From an uncultured Flavobacteriaceae bacterium (lineage in GTDB: Bacteria; Bacteroidota; Bacteroidia; Flavobacteriales; Flavobacteriaceae), in assembly GCA_947500525.1 (NCBI GenBank), contig CANMSH010000003.1:186001-250000 (forward strand): 64,000 nt of DNA, read 5' to 3'. Positions 55,266 to 64,000 of the stretch are shown here, piece after piece. The position numbers and the translations under genes were made by a program. The notes beneath the pieces are model-generated. The model did not search any database, was not told the origin of the DNA, and saw only the letters and a list, made by a program, of their open reading frames with translations. Each line of letters opens with the position of its first letter. The first letter of the stretch is position 1.

Positions 55266-58010
55266 CTATTGCTTTATAAATTTAAGTGAGGAATTCTTAA
55301 TATTTATGATATAGACTCCTGTAGCCAAATTAGAAACATTAATCCCAGAACTATACTTACCAGAAGTAACCAAGCTACCATTTATTTGATAAATTTTATA
55401 GTCTTCGCCGTTCCCCTTATCAGAACTAAATTTGAGCACATTTTCAATTGGGTTGGATATTATCTTAAACTCATCTTTATTAAACTCATCAACACTTAAA
55501 GATGTTGTAAGTGATACAACCACTTTATCAATATCAAAAAGAAAACCTCCTCCGTTTCCGGTACCACTATATTCTAGACGAAGCGTTTGTTGCCCTTGGT
55601 TTAGAGTGACAGAAGTATCAAACGGATTTGTTGTTCTAAAACTTCCTGTGCCTGTTACTGTTAAGCTACCAACTTCGTTAGAATTAGCAAAGATGGTTAT
55701 GTCTCCACCTGCATCGTTATCAGCAGCAGCCAAAAACCTCATATTATAAATACCATTTTCTAGTACATTTATATCATATTCGGTTGCATCTCCATTATTA
55801 ATAAAACCAATAAAGGTATCACCACTTGTTAGTTGAACTCCACTACCCGTTCCATTTGTAAATGCTTCTGCCTCTACCGTACCAGGAATTGGGAATCCTG
55901 CACAAACATTCTCTACATCATTTGGACATGTATCGTTCGCATTTTCAACATAACCGGCAACCGGAGGACACTGCAAGATAGACACATCCGGATTTCCTAA
56001 ACCATCACCATCTTCATCAGCATACAAGGTAACTTTTGTACATAAATCATTTGATTTACGCTCTACACCTAAAACAACCGAAGCGATGGTTACTTTTGCT
56101 TTTTCAAATCTTGAGTTACCAAGAGCTACATTAGATAAACCATCTGTTTTCGCATATTTTATGGATACTGAATTATTACCAGCATTTAATAGACTATAAG
56201 GTACATTCATTTCAAGTAAACCAAAAAACTCTATCCTATCTGACTGATCATATCCTTTCCAATTCGTTGGAAGGGTGATCGGTGTTCCGTTTACTTTGAC
56301 TTCGGTAGGAATAATATCTAAACCTTCATTAGCTCCTTGATTTGGGTTAAACTCAACAGTTTGTGGAACTCCAACACCAAGTCTTAAAACAGCTTTACCA
56401 TCATTAATATCTCCTAAATCAACATCTGAAAAGTTAAACACATGCTCGGTATTAGCCGATGCTTTCAAAACTGGAGCAAACTCAGCGTCTAAAGAAACAC
56501 CTACCGGGTTTCCGAAATACCTTTCTCGAACTATCGTTTTTGTAAATGCCACCGGATTACTATAGGTAATTTCAAAAACTTTGGTTTCACCATTCTTTAA
56601 AGAAACAGTGCCAGGCATTGCGCTAGATGAAGTTCCATTATCGTAAATAGGGTTTTGCGTACCATTTACAACTACAGATTTCACAAGTACATTGTCAATA
56701 TTTGTACCTCCGCTGATAAAATTTAAATTCACATCTCTATCTGCTTCGTCTAAATTGTTTAAAATTAAATATGCTTTAGAACCTTTTACAAAAAGCTGCG
56801 CCTGTATATCTAAATCATCACTAGATACCATAGCTCTTTCTCCTTCTACGTTTTTCCAAAGTCTATAAAAATTTGCCTTCCAAGCGAGCACCAAATCATT
56901 ACTTCTATATAAATTTGGCGGATTAGGATTACGTGTTGTTCTTAACGCTGTAGGAACCACTAAAGCGGGGATATATGGCTTCGTTGGAATCGCATCGTCA
57001 TTATTATACCAAAAGTCGGCTCTTCCTGTAATAAAAGGAATCGAAATTTCTATATTATCTTCACGTTCAAGAAAATTAAACAGCATACTATTCAAACCTC
57101 TAATGGTTAATGCACTTTCAGAATCACTAAATGTTTCGGGATACAAACTATTATCTTCTATAACGCCAAACTCAGTAATGGCTAATTTTTTGGGTGTACC
57201 AAATTTAAGTGCTGTATACGTTTCTATTAAGTCTAAAATGGCCTCTGAATTACTTCCTGAACGTCCATTTGCTTGTCCAGTCACATTCACACCATCATAA
57301 GGATGCACAGATATCGCATCCATTTCGGCACCTGCAAGATCAATAAATTTCTTTTCGCGATCTCTCCAATTTGTAAAACCCCTTCTTTCAAATGAAGGAA
57401 AAGCATCTGAGAAACCAATTACTTTCATTTTGCCCAACTCAGGAGTATCATGAATTTTTTTAGCCATTTCTCTAAACCAAATGCTCATTTCGGTAATTAC
57501 TTGTGATGGAGAATTGCCTCCAGAAGTAAATATTGGATCAAAAGCTTTTATAAAAGGCTCATTAAAAGGCTCCCAATATTCTGGTCTATTGGCCGTATTA
57601 ACTTCGTTCATGAAATAGCGCACAGCTGCGTCCGAGGCTGTTTCGGTATCATAACCAGGTCTCCAAACAGATTTTGGGTTTGCCGTGGCAATAAATCTAC
57701 GTACTTGCCTCAAAGCACCGTCAGGAGTAACGGGTGTGGTTGGAAAATTACCGATAGGGTTTACAAAAGATCTATCCGCAAAAGGTCCAAAAAATCTACG
57801 CCCAAAACCAACCCTGTTTTCTTGTAAAAACGCAGTAGAAACCTCATCTCCATTCGCATCATGGATATTGAAAAATTTTGATCTATCTAAACTAGACACA
57901 TTCCCTAAAAAACGTTGCTGTTGAATGTCTATCGTGACTGTTTGAGACAGCGTCGAAACCGATACAAACAAAAACAACAAACTGATATATAATGTGTATT
58001 TTTTTTTCAT
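55266..58010 (-). CDS. GH86 beta-porphyranase/agarase, T9SS-secreted, with CBM6
   Basis: A 914-residue enzyme with a signal peptide (FVSVSTLSQ). The GH86 TIM barrel covers about residues 25-390, with acid/base E151 in EPFNEPF and nucleophile E280 in AITEFGV, followed by beta-sandwich domains (about 395-650). A calcium-rich thrombospondin-like segment (ADEDGDGLGNPD ... NDTCPND, about 680-710) links to a CBM6-like domain (about 715-840, GTVEAEAF ... IDKVVVSL). The C-terminus is a type IX secretion sorting domain ending LKFIKQ. GH86 members are endo-beta-agarases or beta-porphyranases, so this enzyme most directly indicates a red-algal agarocolloid target. Confidence 0.93.
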   Translation of the reverse strand: MKKKYTLYISLLFLFVSVSTLSQTVTIDIQQQRFLGNVSSLDRSKFFNIHDANGDEVSTAFLQENRVGFGRRFFGPFADRSFVNPIGNFPTTPVTPDGALRQVRRFIATANPKSVWRPGYDTETASDAAVRYFMNEVNTANRPEYWEPFNEPFIKAFDPIFTSGGNSPSQVITEMSIWFREMAKKIHDTPELGKMKVIGFSDAFPSFERRGFTNWRDREKKFIDLAGAEMDAISVHPYDGVNVTGQANGRSGSNSEAILDLIETYTALKFGTPKKLAITEFGVIEDNSLYPETFSDSESALTIRGLNSMLFNFLEREDNIEISIPFITGRADFWYNNDDAIPTKPYIPALVVPTALRTTRNPNPPNLYRSNDLVLAWKANFYRLWKNVEGERAMVSSDDLDIQAQLFVKGSKAYLILNNLDEADRDVNLNFISGGTNIDNVLVKSVVVNGTQNPIYDNGTSSSAMPGTVSLKNGETKVFEITYSNPVAFTKTIVRERYFGNPVGVSLDAEFAPVLKASANTEHVFNFSDVDLGDINDGKAVLRLGVGVPQTVEFNPNQGANEGLDIIPTEVKVNGTPITLPTNWKGYDQSDRIEFFGLLEMNVPYSLLNAGNNSVSIKYAKTDGLSNVALGNSRFEKAKVTIASVVLGVERKSNDLCTKVTLYADEDGDGLGNPDVSILQCPPVAGYVENANDTCPNDVENVCAGFPIPGTVEAEAFTNGTGSGVQLTSGDTFIGFINNGDATEYDINVLENGIYNMRFLAAADNDAGGDITIFANSNEVGSLTVTGTGSFRTTNPFDTSVTLNQGQQTLRLEYSGTGNGGGFLFDIDKVVVSLTTSLSVDEFNKDEFKIISNPIENVLKFSSDKGNGEDYKIYQINGSLVTSGKYSSGINVSNLATGVYIINIKNSSLKFIKQ

Positions 58011-58083
58011 ATTTCTTTTATCTTAATAGTTCATAAAATTATTTAGGGTTATTAACAAATAATCTAATTATGGATTTCTTCAT

Positions 58084-61000
58084 TTAATACAAAACCTTCT
58101 TTTTTGTGCCGTCTTCCATATAAACAAACACTTTATCTCTTTTTACTTTTAATTTTCTAACTATATTTAATTCTTTGTCTGTAAAAGTCTCTCCAGACTT
58201 CTTCCATAGCATTGCAGTTACGTACACTTTATTATTATTTTTTGGATCATAGCTCTCACTTACATTTATAACCGCACTTTCTTCAGTTTCTGGATGCATA
58301 TTCACAGATCGAATCGTTTCTATCGTACCCCATCCTTTTACAGGGATTAATGCTAACTGATAAATACCATTATCAATTATACGAACTTCTTTTCCTTTAA
58401 TGGTTCTTATAGATTCGTTGATATACCCATTAAGATTTGGTAATGAATAATGACCTAAACGAAAAGAAACTGTTTCATTGGCTTCTATTTTATCAACTCT
58501 CAAAATGCCATTGTTCAATGGTATATCGGCTAATTCGAGCTTTACATTTTCTAAATATTCTGATTGTAATTGCCTATAATAGATACCATCTTCAAACCTT
58601 TTGAAATTGTATAAATGCCCCGATTCAAAAGGATATGTTTTCTCATCTGTTTTAAAAACATAATTCATAGAAGCTATGCCTTTATCATTGTCTGCTTGCC
58701 AAGGAAATGCAGAATTATAGGAAAGTTTATTGTAGTTTTCGCTGGATCTAAAAGGTTCTTTGATGTTTTTTCTAGGAACATGACACCAAGCCCTAATCTC
58801 TGAAGCACCTATGTCTTTATAATTCGTTACTAAAATATCAGAATCGTCATAAAAGTGATTTGTAACCGTAGTATTTTTCAATTCGTTTTCCCAAATACCA
58901 TTATTTTCTTTTTCATTCCAAAACTTACTTTCCTTTGGCGAAAACAAACTTAAAAAGGCTTTGCCCATCCAAAAAACACTTCCCCTACAACTGTAATATT
59001 GAGTTGAAGGATCAAATGCACCGTAAAAGCCTAAAGTTGGGATTCCGTCTTTTCTAAATTCGGGATGTTGCAAAAACTGCAACAAAACACTTGAAGAAAC
59101 ATTTCTTAATCCTCCCCAATTAGCATTTGGTAAATCGTCTTCATAATAGCCTAATAATGGAAAAGGACTCACTGAAGCTAAACGATAGGTAATACTTCTT
59201 CCCCACATAATCATTTTACCATTTTCGCTAAACATATATGGATAATTGTTCGCTACAGGTAAAAAGTTTTCTTTGAATTTCTTTGCAATTTTTGGATAAT
59301 ACTTATTTCCAAAATACTCGCTCCAAACGGGCCCGTACATTTGAAATGCCCACATACTGTAGTAATCATATGCAGGATTATCATTATACCAGCCATCTCC
59401 GCGATAATGATCTAATGATTTATTTAGGTATTTTACAAGTAATTCTTCATTTACTTTATAACCTTTATCTTTAAAGAAACTTAATACAAAAATGTTGAAG
59501 AATTTCCAGTTAGAGGCAACTGTGGGGCCATCTCCATAACTTATCATTGTTCTGGCAAGTTTGTCTTTGTCCTTTTGTGAAAGAGGATCCCATAGAATTT
59601 CTGGAATCATAAACATAGACATTGAAAGTGCGCCGAACTCCACCAAAGATTGACCTGGCCATTCTCCTTTCTTTAAGGGAATGAACGACGGATGATTTTC
59701 ATCTATTAAATTTAAAATATTCTTCCTGTAATAAGTCGCTATTTTTATTCCGTTTATTTCTAAGTCTGGATGTTGCTTTAACAGTGGTGCCGCAACAAAT
59801 AATGTGCGACATAAACCTTCTAATTTCTCTACAGGAACTTGCCAAACTTCTCTGGGATACGCAACTTTACCCATTTTAGGAAATTTTAATGGGTCATCAT
59901 AATCATTTACATAACTAAATGCTCCTTCTAACATATACTTCGCGGCATCCATCCAATGTTTACGAGTCATACCCGTTTTTGGACTTTTCTTATAATCTGG
60001 TTTTTCTAATTGAAAAATTGGCTGTCCACCATATAATTTATATACTTCAGATCCTGCAGCCAAAAATGCTCCAGTTCCATATACCTCAGATTTATCTTTC
60101 CAGGCCTCTCCTGGTTCCGCGCCAATTGGCTGTACATATCCAAGCATTCCGTCCTTCGTAATATGACTTCTTAGTGTATTCCATGCTCTCTTAACATGAG
60201 GTTCATAGGTTTCTTTATCTAGCAAACCATTATTAATCCCCCAGGCTAAACCAAAAGTAAAAAATGAGGTGCCGCTTGTTTCTGGAGTAGGGTATTTATC
60301 TTGACCCAACAAACTCATTGCCCAATGACCTTGAGGCGTTTGAATTTCAATTAGCTTTTGGGCCATTTTTAAATAAATATCTTTAAAATATAAATACTCT
60401 TTTGTTTCTGGTTTGTATTCATCCATCAACAATGTTAGACCTCCGAAAACCCACCCATTACCTCGAGCCCAGAAAATTTTGTTCCCATCGTCTAGTTTAC
60501 CGATGTAACTATTGTCACGATAAAATAAATTTTCGTCTTCATCGAATAAATGTTTGCGAGTAACTTCATACTCCTTCATCATCCAATCAGAATATTTTTT
60601 ATCTCCTGTTTCATTCGATAATTTGGCCCAAATAGGTGGTGCCATAAACAGGGCATCACACCATGTCCAACGTTCTAAATGTTTATAATTATCTAACGTA
60701 ATTGGCTGTTTACTGGGGTTGTTCATGATAAAATCCAATCGTTCTTTCGTTGGTGCTATCATCTTTTTATCACCGTACTTTCTAAACAACTCAAAATACA
60801 TTTGCCCAACGGTATGGTCGTCTGCCATATACTTTCGCCAATGTAGTTGCCAATTTTGCTGTTCTCCAATACCTTTTAACCATTTAAAATATCTGTTATC
60901 TTTGGCGATGGCCGCATATTTCACCATTCCAACATAGAGGGCTCCATTCGTCCAATCTGCAATATGATGGGGTTTGTCTCGGTCACTATAGGTATCTCTA

Positions 61001-61125
61001 AAATGTTCTATTTGCCAATTGGCAACTCTTTCCATGTCATTTCTAACAGAAATAGGATGAATCGATTGTCCTTTAGACAACTGCGAGATAACTAAAAAAA
61101 AGATGACTGCGAGACTCCTTTTCAT
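58084..61125 (-). CDS. GH105-DUF2264 fusion, unsaturated uronyl hydrolase type
   Basis: A 1013-residue secreted protein (signal FFLVISQLSKG). Residues about 25-370 are a GH105 alpha6/alpha6 barrel (DWTNGALYVGMVKY, ERWTWCDALFMAPPIW with the likely catalytic aspartate, FWARGNGWVFGGL, TSGTSFFTFGLAWG). Residues about 390-1010 are a DUF2264 region, an additional helical toroid (GEWPGQSLVEFGALSMSMF) plus a beta-rich C-terminus. GH105 enzymes remove the 4,5-unsaturated uronic acid left by polysaccharide lyases. Similar fusions occur in marine ulvan PULs. No canonical polysaccharide lyase is recognised here, so the upstream lyase is missing or unrecognised. It lies 20 bp downstream of a sulfatase gene. 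Confidence 0.9.
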   Translation of the reverse strand: MKRSLAVIFFLVISQLSKGQSIHPISVRNDMERVANWQIEHFRDTYSDRDKPHHIADWTNGALYVGMVKYAAIAKDNRYFKWLKGIGEQQNWQLHWRKYMADDHTVGQMYFELFRKYGDKKMIAPTKERLDFIMNNPSKQPITLDNYKHLERWTWCDALFMAPPIWAKLSNETGDKKYSDWMMKEYEVTRKHLFDEDENLFYRDNSYIGKLDDGNKIFWARGNGWVFGGLTLLMDEYKPETKEYLYFKDIYLKMAQKLIEIQTPQGHWAMSLLGQDKYPTPETSGTSFFTFGLAWGINNGLLDKETYEPHVKRAWNTLRSHITKDGMLGYVQPIGAEPGEAWKDKSEVYGTGAFLAAGSEVYKLYGGQPIFQLEKPDYKKSPKTGMTRKHWMDAAKYMLEGAFSYVNDYDDPLKFPKMGKVAYPREVWQVPVEKLEGLCRTLFVAAPLLKQHPDLEINGIKIATYYRKNILNLIDENHPSFIPLKKGEWPGQSLVEFGALSMSMFMIPEILWDPLSQKDKDKLARTMISYGDGPTVASNWKFFNIFVLSFFKDKGYKVNEELLVKYLNKSLDHYRGDGWYNDNPAYDYYSMWAFQMYGPVWSEYFGNKYYPKIAKKFKENFLPVANNYPYMFSENGKMIMWGRSITYRLASVSPFPLLGYYEDDLPNANWGGLRNVSSSVLLQFLQHPEFRKDGIPTLGFYGAFDPSTQYYSCRGSVFWMGKAFLSLFSPKESKFWNEKENNGIWENELKNTTVTNHFYDDSDILVTNYKDIGASEIRAWCHVPRKNIKEPFRSSENYNKLSYNSAFPWQADNDKGIASMNYVFKTDEKTYPFESGHLYNFKRFEDGIYYRQLQSEYLENVKLELADIPLNNGILRVDKIEANETVSFRLGHYSLPNLNGYINESIRTIKGKEVRIIDNGIYQLALIPVKGWGTIETIRSVNMHPETEESAVINVSESYDPKNNNKVYVTAMLWKKSGETFTDKELNIVRKLKVKRDKVFVYMEDGTKKKVLY

Positions 61126-61144
61126 AAAAACTTAACTAATTCTA

Positions 61145-62959
61145 TTAGATTTTATTTACATAAACATAATAAGCAACATTTTCTTCATTTTTATCATTAA
61201 AGAAACTTGCCTTTAAATTGGTATTACCTTCTTTTAAATGTACTTTAAATGTGATTGACTTATCCTTATCAGAAATGTTATTTTCTTGTTTTGTTTCTGC
61301 AATTTCGATAGAAGCTTTTACAAAATTTAAGTTTTTACCTTCAGGAATTGTCCACTCCAACCCTGGTAATTCTTCAGGAGTAACTTTTGGAACTGTTGCA
61401 TTTATTACTAAATCGGCTTCTATTGGGTATCTTCTCAAGGAAATTTCATATTCTCCTGCTTGCTTGACTGCTAAAGGCCAATAACCAGAGCCTACATTTC
61501 CTTTTCTAATTTGAATTTGATTCCAAGGATAATCCTCTTTATTTGAATGCGCGTCATGTGCAGTTAATGTAACAGGATTTTGATCTGCTACACCAATAGG
61601 AATTTTAATTTCTTCATCAAATTGAACCGAAACTTCTTGCCACCATTTGTCGTAAAAAGCTCTCATTTCTGTTACTTTTTCTGGGTGACTATCTGCAATA
61701 TTCTCTTTTTGACTCTTGTCAGTTTCTAGATTATACAATTCTGTTCCGTTAATTAATCGCCATTTGTTTTGCATTACCGCAGAATTCTTCCATTTTTCTG
61801 GATAATTTAAACGCTGAGAATCGGTCACCAACATTCTATTGTTTTCTTTTTGATCTTCTTTTAAGGCAGCGACTAGACTTTGTCCGTTAATCGTTCTATG
61901 ATCTTTCGGCAATTCTATCCCGCATAATTCTGCCAATGTTGGCATAATATCTAATTGTGCACTTAATAAATCGATGTCTTTTGCTTCTGAGATATTTCCA
62001 TTTTTCCAATGAATAAAAAACGGAACTCTATGTCCGCCTTCATACTCACTTCCTTTTGTACCTCTCATTTCGGCATTAAACCCAGTAATCTTTCCGTTCT
62101 TGTAATGGTATCCAGATGAAGTTCCATTGTCTGTCATAAAGATTAAAATAGTATTATCAGCAATGTTCAATGCTTGCAACGTGTTTCTTAGTTTTCCGAA
62201 ATTATCGTCAACATTCGTAATCATTCCGTAAAAACGTTTTTGAGTATCCGTTAATACGTCTTCGCTTAAATCTTTGTACATGTCATAATACTCCAAAGGA
62301 ACATTATAAGGACCATGTGGTGCATTTGTAGAAATGTATGCGAAAAAGGGTTGTTCCTTATTATTCTCAATGAACTTAGCTGCTTCGTCAAAAAATACAT
62401 CCGTACAATAACCGTTAAACTTTTCTGGCTTTCCGTTAACGAAATAGGTATCATCAAAATAGTCATTGTTCCAATAATCTGGTGTTTGTTGAACACCTCC
62501 ACCATAATGCATTACTGTTTTCTGAAAACCGCGATCGTGGGCTCTAAAAGGATAATTGTCTCCTAAATGCCACTTCCCAAAGGCTCCTGTCTTATAACCT
62601 GCTTCTGTAAACATATCTGCCAAGGTTTTTTCTTCCTCTCGCAATAAAGACCAACCTCCTACGGTATGCCAAACACCGGTACTATTAGCATACCTACCAG
62701 TCATTAAAGCAGAACGAGTTGGAGCGCAAGTAGGCCCCACATGAAAATCGGTTAAATGATAACTCTCATCATAAAAACTGTCAATGTTTGGAGTCTTAAT
62801 TACAGTATTACCATGCGCACCAATATCACCATAACCCTGGTCATCTGTAATTACCAATATTACATTTGGCTTTTCAATTTGTTTTTTCTCATTTTCAACG
62901 TCTTTCTTGCAACTTGTCAAAAGAATGACGAAGAGAACAACTAATTTTATATATTTCAT
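61145..62959 (-). CDS. S1-family sulfatase lipoprotein (CAPTR)
   Basis: A 604-residue lipoprotein from ATG 62959 (a TTG lies one codon earlier). Lipobox LLTSC (about C17). Formylglycine motif CAPTR at about 78-82, metal-binding ITDDQGYGDIG, FGKWHLGDNYP, and IFMTDNGTSSG. The length and a C-terminal extra domain (about 465-600, YPWNQIQIRKGNVGSGYWPL ... FFNDKNEENVAYYVYVNK) give an N-sulfatase/arylsulfatase-like enzyme with an appended beta-domain. Periplasmic desulfation of glycan oligomers is expected. It is 14 bp downstream of the Kelch gene and upstream of GH105-DUF2264, so it is probably co-transcribed with both. Confidence 0.93.
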   Translation of the reverse strand: MKYIKLVVLFVILLTSCKKDVENEKKQIEKPNVILVITDDQGYGDIGAHGNTVIKTPNIDSFYDESYHLTDFHVGPTCAPTRSALMTGRYANSTGVWHTVGGWSLLREEEKTLADMFTEAGYKTGAFGKWHLGDNYPFRAHDRGFQKTVMHYGGGVQQTPDYWNNDYFDDTYFVNGKPEKFNGYCTDVFFDEAAKFIENNKEQPFFAYISTNAPHGPYNVPLEYYDMYKDLSEDVLTDTQKRFYGMITNVDDNFGKLRNTLQALNIADNTILIFMTDNGTSSGYHYKNGKITGFNAEMRGTKGSEYEGGHRVPFFIHWKNGNISEAKDIDLLSAQLDIMPTLAELCGIELPKDHRTINGQSLVAALKEDQKENNRMLVTDSQRLNYPEKWKNSAVMQNKWRLINGTELYNLETDKSQKENIADSHPEKVTEMRAFYDKWWQEVSVQFDEEIKIPIGVADQNPVTLTAHDAHSNKEDYPWNQIQIRKGNVGSGYWPLAVKQAGEYEISLRRYPIEADLVINATVPKVTPEELPGLEWTIPEGKNLNFVKASIEIAETKQENNISDKDKSITFKVHLKEGNTNLKASFFNDKNEENVAYYVYVNKI

Positions 62960-62973
62960 CAATTAAATAATTA

Positions 62974-63972
62974 TTAATATTTTTCCATTGTATTCAACTC
63001 TGGTGAACCTCCTCTATTACCACAACCAGAGGCCACATAAATAGCATCTTTAAAAAGGGCAACACCAGAACCATGTCTTCCTTGTACTAATGAAGAATAA
63101 CTTTTCCATTTCAATGTTTTCGTATTTAATCCTTCAACTTCATTATGGGCTTGTTTTTGTAGTATCGATTCACCTCCAATAACCAAAACATCATTTTTAT
63201 ATAAAATTGCCATGTTACCAGCACGCTCTGTTGGGATATTATTTTTTAAGGTCGTCCATTTATTTTTTTCTATATCGAACACATCAACCTCGCCTATCGT
63301 TTCAGAAAATGTCGCTTTCGGCGCTTTCGATAATCGTCCAGCGAGTACATATATTTTGTTTTTATGCTCGACTGCTTGAAAATGATCTCTCGCTCTTGGA
63401 GCATCAGGTAGTATTTTCCATTCTCCTGTTTTTAGATTATAACTATCCAACCATTTTTTATGACCATCAATATGCCCATTTTTAATACCACATGAGATAT
63501 AAACAAGGTCATCCTTTAAAATATTTCCTGTAGAACCTCTTCTTCTATTTTCTGGAATTTTGTCCCCTTTTACCCATGTATTTGACTCCACATTGTAGAT
63601 ATACACGTGCTCCACAGGAGTTTCTGAAGGATACTTACCTGTTAAGGCTCCTATGATATAAATTTTCTTATCAAATACAATGGGTTGAAAATGGTGTAAT
63701 TCTATTGGTGGCTTTGCACCAACCGTCCATTTTTGTGTTCTTATATTATAAATACTCACATCTCTTATACCTCTACCACCCAAGAGAAAAAACTTTTCAT
63801 CTACGTTTACGAAAGCCGCTTCGTGCCTTGCAACTGGTGTTGAGCCATCTAAACTTTTAACTTCACTCCATGTTTTTTGATATTGACCATCATCTTGTTT
63901 CACTCCTTTACAGGACAGTAGTGCCATAAATAACAGCAATAAGGACAAATTTTTAAACATATTTTTTGACAT
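62974..63972 (-). CDS. Kelch-repeat beta-propeller lipoprotein
   Basis: A 332-residue lipoprotein (lipobox ALLSC, about residue 21). Six Kelch-like blades are visible, with the recurring pattern of hydrophobic, GG, Y and W residues: AAFVNVDEKFFLLGGRG, PIVFDKKIYIIGA, NILKDDLVYISCG, AVEHKNKIYVLAGR, AILYKNDVLVIGGE and VALFKDAIYVASGCG. No catalytic motif is evident. Kelch propellers in Bacteroidota include sugar epimerases (NanM-like) and glycan-binding proteins. Its frame is complete (ATG 63972, stop at 62974), and it is the first gene of a - strand run through the sulfatase to GH105. A role in glycan binding or isomerisation is only a guess. Confidence 0.85.
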   Translation of the reverse strand: MSKNMFKNLSLLLLFMALLSCKGVKQDDGQYQKTWSEVKSLDGSTPVARHEAAFVNVDEKFFLLGGRGIRDVSIYNIRTQKWTVGAKPPIELHHFQPIVFDKKIYIIGALTGKYPSETPVEHVYIYNVESNTWVKGDKIPENRRRGSTGNILKDDLVYISCGIKNGHIDGHKKWLDSYNLKTGEWKILPDAPRARDHFQAVEHKNKIYVLAGRLSKAPKATFSETIGEVDVFDIEKNKWTTLKNNIPTERAGNMAILYKNDVLVIGGESILQKQAHNEVEGLNTKTLKWKSYSSLVQGRHGSGVALFKDAIYVASGCGNRGGSPELNTMEKY

Positions 63973-64000
63973 GTAATATTTATATAAAACTACTTATTGT

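Noticed and set aside
55266-63972. A pure ulvan utilization locus, suggested by GH105-DUF2264, sulfatases and GH43
   Set aside because: No ulvan lyase or GH78 rhamnosidase is seen, and GH86 and GH16 point to agarocolloids, so ulvan alone does not explain the window.

Overview
The window is AT-rich DNA from a member of Bacteroidota, almost certainly a marine Flavobacteriaceae-type bacterium. The reasons are a SusC/SusD pair, many SPII lipoproteins, type IX secretion C-terminal domains on large enzymes, Bacteroidetes promoter motifs (TTTG ... TAnnTTTG), and enzymes for sulfated red-algal galactans. No tRNA, rRNA, CRISPR array or insertion sequence was seen. Essentially all of the window is one large polysaccharide utilization locus (PUL) plus an attached sugar or sugar-acid catabolic operon.

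Region 1 (1-5272): the 3' part of a SusC-type TonB-dependent transporter, its SusD partner and a PKD-domain surface glycan-binding lipoprotein, closed by a strong hairpin terminator. Region 2 (5356-23856, + strand): an FG-GAP/ASPIC lipoprotein, a ThuA-DUF1080 fusion, a GH29, a second DUF1080, a membrane acyltransferase, an esterase, a GH16 of the agarase/porphyranase type, two S1-type sulfatases, a T9SS-secreted beta-helix protein, an FN3-like lipoprotein and a cytoplasmic lactonase. Region 3 (23849-36173, - strand): three GH2 lipoproteins, a DUF6786-like lipoprotein, an SGNH hydrolase, a third DUF1080 and a GH28. Region 4 (36515-37843, +): GH43 with a CBM6-like domain.

Region 5 (37917-48016) is the least ordinary part. 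A nine-gene - strand operon is read from rhaT-like permease through SBP-like protein, CoA-transferase, CoA-transferase, SBP-like protein, Gfo/Idh oxidoreductase, zinc alcohol dehydrogenase and KduD-like SDR to MaoC hydratase. It is divergent from an IclR regulator across a mirror-symmetric promoter/operator. Both periplasmic-binding-protein-like gene products lack signal peptides and no ABC transporter is present. I know of no described pathway with this gene set.

Region 6 (48080-63972) returns to glycan degradation: a beta-helix lipoprotein, a GH67-like protein, a sulfatase with an altered maturation motif, a lipoprotein acetolactate decarboxylase, a T9SS-secreted GH86 (porphyranase/agarase), a GH105-DUF2264 fusion, a sulfatase and a Kelch lipoprotein.

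Working model (inference): GH86 and GH16 cut a sulfated agarocolloid, most likely porphyran, outside the cell, and SusCD imports the oligomers. Sulfatases, GH2 beta-galactosidases and GH29 (acting as fucosidase or alpha-L-galactosidase) finish them in the periplasm. No GH117, GH50 or 3,6-anhydrogalactose catabolic gene was recognised, which favours porphyran over agarose. GH105, GH28, the GH67-like protein and KduD imply that a uronic-acid-containing glycan, or a hybrid glycan, is also processed.
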